Assembly (NCBI GenBank): GCA_938036625.1
Contig: CALHQH010000037.1
Location: 26,339-90,338 of the forward strand
Reading direction: 5' to 3'
Length of the DNA: 64,000 bases
Source of the DNA: an uncultured Candidatus Saccharibacteria bacterium
GTDB lineage: Bacteria; Patescibacteriota; Saccharimonadia; Saccharimonadales; Saccharimonadaceae
Position numbers and translations under genes: made by a program. Under the pieces are notes generated by a model, which searched no databases, was not told where the DNA came from, and saw only the letters and a program-made list of their open reading frames with translations. Of the stretch, positions 59,477 through 64,000 are shown piece by piece. Position 1 is the stretch's first letter. Every line of letters begins with the position of its first letter.

Positions 59477-61021
59477 ATGGCTAAGCAACAATCTACGGTG
59501 CAATTTCCAAAACATTTCCTCTGGGGCGCTGCGACGAGTGCGCATCAGGTCGAGGGTGGTATGCACAACCAGTGGTCAGAGTGGGAAAAAGCTCAGGCCA
59601 AGACCCTCGCTGCTCAGAGCCAATATCAATATGGCGACTTGCCCAACTGGTCGCACATTGCCAGTGCCGCCAAAGATCCAAACAATTATATCTCGGGCAA
59701 AGCCGCCAATCACGCCGAGCTCTACGCACAAGACTTCGCCCTGGCCAAGAAGATGGGCCTCACCTCGTGGCGCTTTAGTGTGGAGTGGTCGCGCATCGAG
59801 CCGGAGGAGGGTGCGTGGAATGCCGAGGCGATCAAATACTACAAGGCGTACCTCGCCGCGCTGGCCGATGCTGGGCTAGAGCCCGTCGTGACGCTGTTTC
59901 ACTTCACCCTGCCGGTGTGGTTTGCCGCCCAGGGGGGCTTTGCAAAGCGCGATAATGTGAAGTATTTCGTACGCTTTGTCGATAAGTTGATGGATGAGAT
60001 TGGCGCCACAGTGCGCTACGTCATTACCATCAACGAGCCGTGTGTCTACGTGACGGAGAGCTACTATAACGGCACTTGGCCGCCCAATGTGCGCAGCAAG
60101 TGGCAAACCTACCGCGTGCTGAGCAACCTTGCCTACGCGCACAACCAAGTAGCCAAAGTCCTCCATGCTAAGAGTCGGCGCTTCAAGGTGGCGGTGGCCA
60201 AGAATTCGGCCTACACCTACCCGGGTGACGACGCCTGGCTCAGCCGAGCGACAGCGCGGGTGGTGCAGTTCTTCCAGGACGATTATTTCCTGCGCAAGGT
60301 GGTGCGGCAGAGTGATTACATTGCCGTTAATTATTACTTTAGCAATCGCATCTATGGCTATCGCATACACAACCCTGAGACCACGCCAAACGACCTTGGC
60401 TGGACGATGCAGCCCGATCATCTCGAGCTTGCGCTGGAACGCCTCTGGGGCCGCTACAAGCTGCCTTTGCTCGTGACAGAGAACGGTGTGGCCGACGAGC
60501 GCGACCAGTTCCGCAAGCAATGGCTCACGCAGTCTATCCTCGCTATGCAGCGCGCTCTTGGTAGCGGGGTAGAGCTGCTGGGATATATGCACTGGAGCTT
60601 CCTCGATAACTTTGAGTGGGATAAAGGGTTTTGGCCACGCTTTGGCCTCTTTGCGGTCGACTACAAGACGTATAAGCGGACACCGCGGCCCAGTGCGCTG
60701 TGGTTTGCTCGCGTATTGCAACAGCAGAAGAAACAGGCGCAGCAGCCCATCGAGCCATTGCCGTCTGTACCAACGCGCAAGAAGCCAAGTGCTAAGCCAG
60801 CTACCGCACAGGCGCAAGCTACATCATCATCGCCGCGCTCTGTTCGCTCTACACCAGCCGTGCCACCCAAACCGACGCCGCCAACGCCACCCCAAACACC
60901 CCAAATGCCACCATCTACACCAGGGCCAGCGGCACGCTCCAGCGGGGTGATTGCACCACCGCGCCGGCCAGCAGTTGCATCACGTAGTCGTTCACGTAGT
61001 CATAATAATCGGGAGGAATAA
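59477..61021 (+). CDS. GH1 family glycoside hydrolase (beta-glucosidase-like) with a Pro-rich tail
   Basis: Retaining glycosidase. FLWGAATSAHQVEG near the start, acid/base Glu187 in TINEPCV, and nucleophile Glu335 in LLVTENGVAD are intact, and the WSFLDNFEW box is present. The catalytic barrel ends near residue 415. The last 100 residues are a disordered Pro/Ser/Thr-rich tail with a basic end (RSRSRSHNN), unusual for the family. There is no signal peptide, so the enzyme should act in the cytoplasm on imported or intracellular glycosides. The YvcK-like gene starts 3 nt after its stop. Confidence 0.92.
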   Translation: MAKQQSTVQFPKHFLWGAATSAHQVEGGMHNQWSEWEKAQAKTLAAQSQYQYGDLPNWSHIASAAKDPNNYISGKAANHAELYAQDFALAKKMGLTSWRFSVEWSRIEPEEGAWNAEAIKYYKAYLAALADAGLEPVVTLFHFTLPVWFAAQGGFAKRDNVKYFVRFVDKLMDEIGATVRYVITINEPCVYVTESYYNGTWPPNVRSKWQTYRVLSNLAYAHNQVAKVLHAKSRRFKVAVAKNSAYTYPGDDAWLSRATARVVQFFQDDYFLRKVVRQSDYIAVNYYFSNRIYGYRIHNPETTPNDLGWTMQPDHLELALERLWGRYKLPLLVTENGVADERDQFRKQWLTQSILAMQRALGSGVELLGYMHWSFLDNFEWDKGFWPRFGLFAVDYKTYKRTPRPSALWFARVLQQQKKQAQQPIEPLPSVPTRKKPSAKPATAQAQATSSSPRSVRSTPAVPPKPTPPTPPQTPQMPPSTPGPAARSSGVIAPPRRPAVASRSRSRSHNNREE

Positions 61022-61024
61022 TAT

Positions 61025-62023
61025 ATGGCACAGAGCAATGGTGGAGCACGCGTCGTCGTCATCGGCGGCGGGACGGGGAGCTTTACGCTCCTAACAGGCC
61101 TGAGGCAGTATGCGTCGCAGGTCACCGCGCTCGTCAATATGGCAGATGATGGCGGCTCGACGGGTCAACTGCGCGATGAGCTCGGCGTCTTGCCGCCTGG
61201 TGATGTGCGCCAGTGCCTCGTGGCGCTGAGCAATAGCCCTAAGGTGCGCGACCTCTTTAATTATCGCTTCGATGAAGGGAGCTTCAAGGGGCATGCCTTT
61301 GGCAATCTCTTCCTCACAGCGCTTGAGAAAATGACCGGCAGCTTCGCCGAGGCGGTGGCACTGGCTAGCCAGGTGCTTAATATCGATGGGTGCGTTGTGC
61401 CCGCAACACTCAGCAATGTGACGCTCTGCGCGGAGGGCGAGGACGGCCAGCCCATCAAGGGAGAGTATGTCATCTCACAGCAGGCGCTGGCGCGCCAGCC
61501 CAAGATTTGGCTCGAGCCAGAAGCCCAGGCCAACCCCGCCGCGGTGGAGGCAATTCGCACCGCCGATATGGTCGTGGTGGCTCCTGGCAACCTCTATGGT
61601 AGCTTGGCACCTGTCTTGGTCATTCGCGAGATTCAAGAGGCGCTTGCTGCCACCAAGGCACGCTGCGTCTTTGTCTGCAACCTCGTCACCAAACCTGGCC
61701 CAACAGACGGCTTCTCGGTGAGTGACTTCGCGAGTGAGATCGAGCGTCTAGCGGGCAGCCAGTTCCTTGACTATGTCGTCTTTAACAACACGCGTCCCAG
61801 CCCTGAGCTGATGGACAAGTATGCTCACGATGGCGAGCTGATGGTCGAGTACGACATGGACGAGATGCATCGCCAGCACTATCGCTACCGCGCCGCACCA
61901 GTCCTCGCACAAGACGTGTGGGATGGTGCTCAGGCTAGCGATCCATTGGCTAGCACGCGCAGCTTCATCCGGCACGACCCCGACGTCGTGGCGCGCCAGC
62001 TGATGCGGATATACTTTGCATAA
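61025..62023 (+). CDS. YvcK/CofD-like protein (UPF0052)
   Basis: Member of the family that includes B. subtilis YvcK, which binds UDP-sugars and is needed for cell shape and peptidoglycan synthesis during gluconeogenic growth. The 332-residue protein has VVVIGGGTGSFTLLTGLR, ADDGGSTGQLRDELG, PPGDVRQCLVALS and the VVAPGNLYGSLAPVL region. The usual neighbours (rapZ and whiA) are absent. GGAGGAAT lies 6 nt before the ATG, and co-transcription with the GH1 gene is likely. Confidence 0.92.
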   Translation: MAQSNGGARVVVIGGGTGSFTLLTGLRQYASQVTALVNMADDGGSTGQLRDELGVLPPGDVRQCLVALSNSPKVRDLFNYRFDEGSFKGHAFGNLFLTALEKMTGSFAEAVALASQVLNIDGCVVPATLSNVTLCAEGEDGQPIKGEYVISQQALARQPKIWLEPEAQANPAAVEAIRTADMVVVAPGNLYGSLAPVLVIREIQEALAATKARCVFVCNLVTKPGPTDGFSVSDFASEIERLAGSQFLDYVVFNNTRPSPELMDKYAHDGELMVEYDMDEMHRQHYRYRAAPVLAQDVWDGAQASDPLASTRSFIRHDPDVVARQLMRIYFA

Positions 62024-62053
62024 ATATCAAGGACTGGCTATACTGTAAAGATC

Positions 62054-62842
62054 ATGGAGCATATGACGGGCCACTATCACATCTATGTCGACCTTGACCG
62101 GACGATCATCAACACTACGCAGTGGCTGCGCGAGATAGCGGAGGCACTAGCCCAGCTCTACCCAGCGCAGGTGACCGCTCAGGAATTCTTGGCGGCGCAG
62201 CCTCGCTATATGCTCCGGCCCAAGACGAACCCCACCGCGCCGACCTACGTCTTGGCAGCGCAGCTTGCAGCGCTGGGCCTAGATGCGGCGTCTGTTATTG
62301 AGCAGCTCGAGCAGACGGCTCTTGCCGATGGCCATCTCCAATACCCAGGCGTGGCACAGATGCTGCGCACGCTCAGCCACTATGGCACGGTGCAGATACT
62401 GACCTATGGTGATCCCATCACGCCGCACTGCAAAGCCCGTCTGTGCCCAGCAGTGCGTGCGCTCGTGGCTCAGCAGGGTGGGCAGGTGATTATTACTACC
62501 TTGCAAGATAAAGCTCAGTGGCTGCGCCGTGCTGCCGCTGCAAACCCCGGCCAGACAATCTACCTGATCGACGATAAGCCCGTTGCCGTTGCCTTTGCGC
62601 CCGAGCCAGACCCGCCCATCCGCTGCGTGCAGATCGACCACACTGGCCAGCTTACACCGCGCTCTATCAATTGGCGCTCAGGAGACTGGCCCATTTGTCA
62701 TACGTTAGCTCAAGCAACTAATATCATACAAGGAGACATCGAGTATGCAATGCACCAAAGCAATCATCCCCGTGGCAGGCTGGGGGACACGGCGCCTGCC
62801 CGTCACCAAGACGATCGAAAAATGCATGCTGCCGCTGGGTAA
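62054..62842 (+). CDS. HAD superfamily hydrolase-like protein, 262 aa
   Basis: Haloacid dehalogenase fold. Motif I is YVDLDRTIINT (Asp-x-Asp), motif II is ILTYGD with Thr in place of the common Ser/Thr, motif III Lys is in LQDKAQWL, and motif IV is YLIDDKP. The cap is helical (C1 type). The substrate is unknown. TATACT ends 9 nt before the ATG. The C-terminal 33 residues are read in a different frame over the start of galU, an overlap of 98 nt; the tail (MHQSNHPRGRLGDTAP) has no family match and may be a read-through extension. Confidence 0.8.
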   Translation: MEHMTGHYHIYVDLDRTIINTTQWLREIAEALAQLYPAQVTAQEFLAAQPRYMLRPKTNPTAPTYVLAAQLAALGLDAASVIEQLEQTALADGHLQYPGVAQMLRTLSHYGTVQILTYGDPITPHCKARLCPAVRALVAQQGGQVIITTLQDKAQWLRRAAAANPGQTIYLIDDKPVAVAFAPEPDPPIRCVQIDHTGQLTPRSINWRSGDWPICHTLAQATNIIQGDIEYAMHQSNHPRGRLGDTAPARHQDDRKMHAAAG

Positions 62843-63566
62843 CCGCCCGGTGGTAGACTACGCCGTGCAAGACTGCATCGCGGCGGGCATCCGCGATATC
62901 TACTTCGTGGTGAGCGAGCAAAGCACGCAGATTCGCGACTTCTACCGCTCCAACGTCGACCTCAACAACTACCTACGCCGCAACGGCAAGGCAGATCTCT
63001 TGCCCCTCATCGCTCCACCAAAGGTTAATCTACACTACATGGTGCAGTCCAGCTATGGCAAGTACGGCACAGCCATCCCGGTGAGCCTGGTGGTGCCGCA
63101 GCTCGACCCTGGTGAGCCAGTGGTCGTGCTGATGGGTGATGACTGCGTGTACAATGCTGACGGCACATCAGAGGTGGCGCGCCTCATTGAGGCAGCGGGG
63201 GAGGATCGCTCGGCCATCCTGGGCGTGCACATGCCGCCCGACCAGCTCAGCCACTATGGTGTGCTCGACGTCGCCGAAGATGGTCGGCTGCGCGGTGTGG
63301 TAGAGAAACCAGCGCCAGGTAAGGCACCGAGCGAAATGATTAATGTCAGCAAATACGTCCTCAGCTACGACCTCCTGCAGCGCATTGCCGCCCACGCCGA
63401 CCGTGAGGATGTCGCGGGCGAATACTACATCACCGACCCCTTCAACGACTACCTCGCTGCTGGTGGCCACATGGCCGTCGTCCCCACCAAGGGCCACTAC
63501 CTCGACACTGGCACGCTCGAGACCTGGGTAGCAGCCAACAACTGGCTCCTCGAGCATCAGGGGTAG
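62745..63566 (+). CDS. galU: UTP-glucose-1-phosphate uridylyltransferase
   Basis: Forms UDP-glucose for surface glycans. The 273-residue protein has PVAGWGTRRLPVTKTIEKCMLPLGNRPV in parts (nucleotide loop and Lys), VVVLMGDDCVYN, and KGHYLDTGT near the end. The nucleotide loop reads AGWGTRRLP rather than the common AG.GTR.LP, a small variation. The start ATG 62745 has AAGGAG 9 nt upstream and lies inside the HAD gene. A strong terminator follows. Confidence 0.92.
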   Translation: MQCTKAIIPVAGWGTRRLPVTKTIEKCMLPLGNRPVVDYAVQDCIAAGIRDIYFVVSEQSTQIRDFYRSNVDLNNYLRRNGKADLLPLIAPPKVNLHYMVQSSYGKYGTAIPVSLVVPQLDPGEPVVVLMGDDCVYNADGTSEVARLIEAAGEDRSAILGVHMPPDQLSHYGVLDVAEDGRLRGVVEKPAPGKAPSEMINVSKYVLSYDLLQRIAAHADREDVAGEYYITDPFNDYLAAGGHMAVVPTKGHYLDTGTLETWVAANNWLLEHQG

Positions 63567-63579
63567 GGGAGAAAGAATA

Positions 63580-63608
63580 AAAAACCGGCTCATACCAGCC
63601 GGTTTTTT
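63580..63608 (+). terminator. intrinsic terminator of galU
   Basis: AACCGGCT / AGCCGGTT stem flanked by A-run and T-run, loop CATACC, then TTTT. Confidence 0.85.
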
Positions 63609-63617
63609 CTTGGCAAA

Positions 63618-63720
63618 AACACAGCCCACCAACTGCCACGGCCAAATCGGGTTTCCAGGCCCGAGAATACTCTAGAGTACTCGATCAGGCGTGGTGATTG
63701 GCGGGCTGTGTTGGTGGGCT
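63618..63720 (-). repeat. compound inverted repeat with two mutually exclusive outer pairings
   Basis: AACACAGCCC (63618-63627) can pair with GGGCTGTGTT (63703-63712), and AGCCCACCAAC (63623-63633) can pair with GTTGGTGGGCT (63710-63720); the arms overlap, so only one can form. Inside lie CCACG/CGTGG (63636-63640 with 63690-63694), CGGG/CCCG (63648-63651 with 63660-63663) and the palindrome TACTCTAGAGTA (63668-63679). On the minus strand, the first pairing ends directly in TTTTT, like a terminator for the gene at 63926. Confidence 0.6.
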
Positions 63721-63722
63721 AT

Positions 63723-63926
63723 TTAGCCCCTGTCCTCATAGCACCTAAATGATACTATGAGCTTTGCATTGACGTAGGAGCTCAGGGTCGTGGGTAGAAA
63801 ATCCCCACGTGTTACTGCTCCTTGTAAAAAGGTAGCAGCATAATCTGGGCTCTTAAAGGTCTTTTCTAGCGGGTAAGACCCGCCAGTGGTTGTGTCAACC
63901 TCGACCTTGTACTTCTTCATCGTCAT
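63723..63926 (-). CDS. hypothetical protein, 67 aa
   Basis: Not recognised. Start at 63926 (MTMKKYKVEVDTTTGG), with AAAGGAAG 6 nt upstream on the minus strand. The small protein starts with a beta strand, then SYPLEKTFKSPDYAATFLQG and a C-terminal strand LIVSFRCYED. It looks like a single small alpha-beta domain. Its upstream leader runs out of the window and includes an AGAGC-rich hairpin. Confidence 0.65.
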   Translation of the reverse strand: MTMKKYKVEVDTTTGGSYPLEKTFKSPDYAATFLQGAVTRGDFLPTTLSSYVNAKLIVSFRCYEDRG

Positions 63927-64000
63927 GATGATCTTCCTTTCGGATCCAGAGGCTAAAGAGCTGCTTTCTGCTCTTCGAGACAACCTCCGAGCTAAAAAGC

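Noticed and set aside
63618..63720. Possible integron attC site
   Set aside because: The arms do not carry the RYYYAAC and GTTRRRY core sites, and no integrase or cassette array is present.
1..64000. tRNA, rRNA, RNase P RNA or tmRNA genes
   Set aside because: I looked for the T-loop consensus, conserved rRNA segments and RNase P core motifs in intergenic regions and found none that fit; a covariance search would be decisive.

Overview
The window looks like a piece of a small-genome, host-associated bacterium of the Candidate Phyla Radiation, most like Candidatus Saccharibacteria (TM7). This is an inference from gene content and layout, not from a phylogeny. Supporting points are about 54-57% GC in the core genes, an alpha2-type glycyl-tRNA synthetase, compact housekeeping proteins, a SecA without the C-terminal zinc motif, wall-anchored surface proteins ending in LAxTG signals, many lineage-specific small proteins, and TGA used as a true stop (a release factor 2 gene is present). 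No rRNA, tRNA, CRISPR array, insertion sequence or replication origin was recognised.

Layout. 1-6.3 kb: end of a dihydroorotate dehydrogenase, a hypothetical gene, a ribosome hibernation factor, secA and an M16 peptidase abutting it. 6.4-12.3 kb: small unknown genes, a membrane-anchored protein, murD, an M48 peptidase and prfB. 12.4-16.3 kb: one AT-rich 1301-residue helicase-nuclease-WYL protein that stands out from its surroundings. 16.4-24 kb: ftsE-ftsX plus a coiled-coil/CHAP hydrolase (a PcsB-like division set), an S41 protease, a lone receiver-domain protein, unknown genes and rpmA. 24-36 kb: a tRNA G10-type methyltransferase, an operon with a flippase-like protein, xseA, xseB and an anchored methyltransferase, a sensor-less histidine kinase with its response regulator and recO, then glyS. 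36-46 kb: accessory and surface region with an Imm5-like protein, a CPBP protease, a beta-propeller wall protein, a GH16 glucanase carrying the same propeller, and two tandem secreted bulb-lectin proteins. 46-54 kb: hpt, a NUDIX hydrolase, an amidotransferase, a VOC protein, RNase H and metK behind a SAM-I riboswitch. 54-59.3 kb: unknown genes, a Pif1-like helicase, a gene disrupted by a (AG)9 tract immediately after its start codon, and a KwaB-like (DUF4868) protein. 59.4-64 kb: a GH1 glycosidase, a YvcK-like protein, a HAD hydrolase, galU and a small unknown gene.

Two modes of gene expression are visible. At least eleven genes have a sigma70-type -10 hexamer ending exactly 6 nt before the start codon and no Shine-Dalgarno, which predicts leaderless mRNA; four or five more have 7 nt. 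Other genes, including the secreted surface proteins, have a leader and a strong AAGGAG-type site. The most unusual loci are the (AG)9 gene next to the KwaB-like gene, the helicase-nuclease-WYL gene, the surface cluster, and two intergenic regions built of nested and mutually exclusive inverted repeats.
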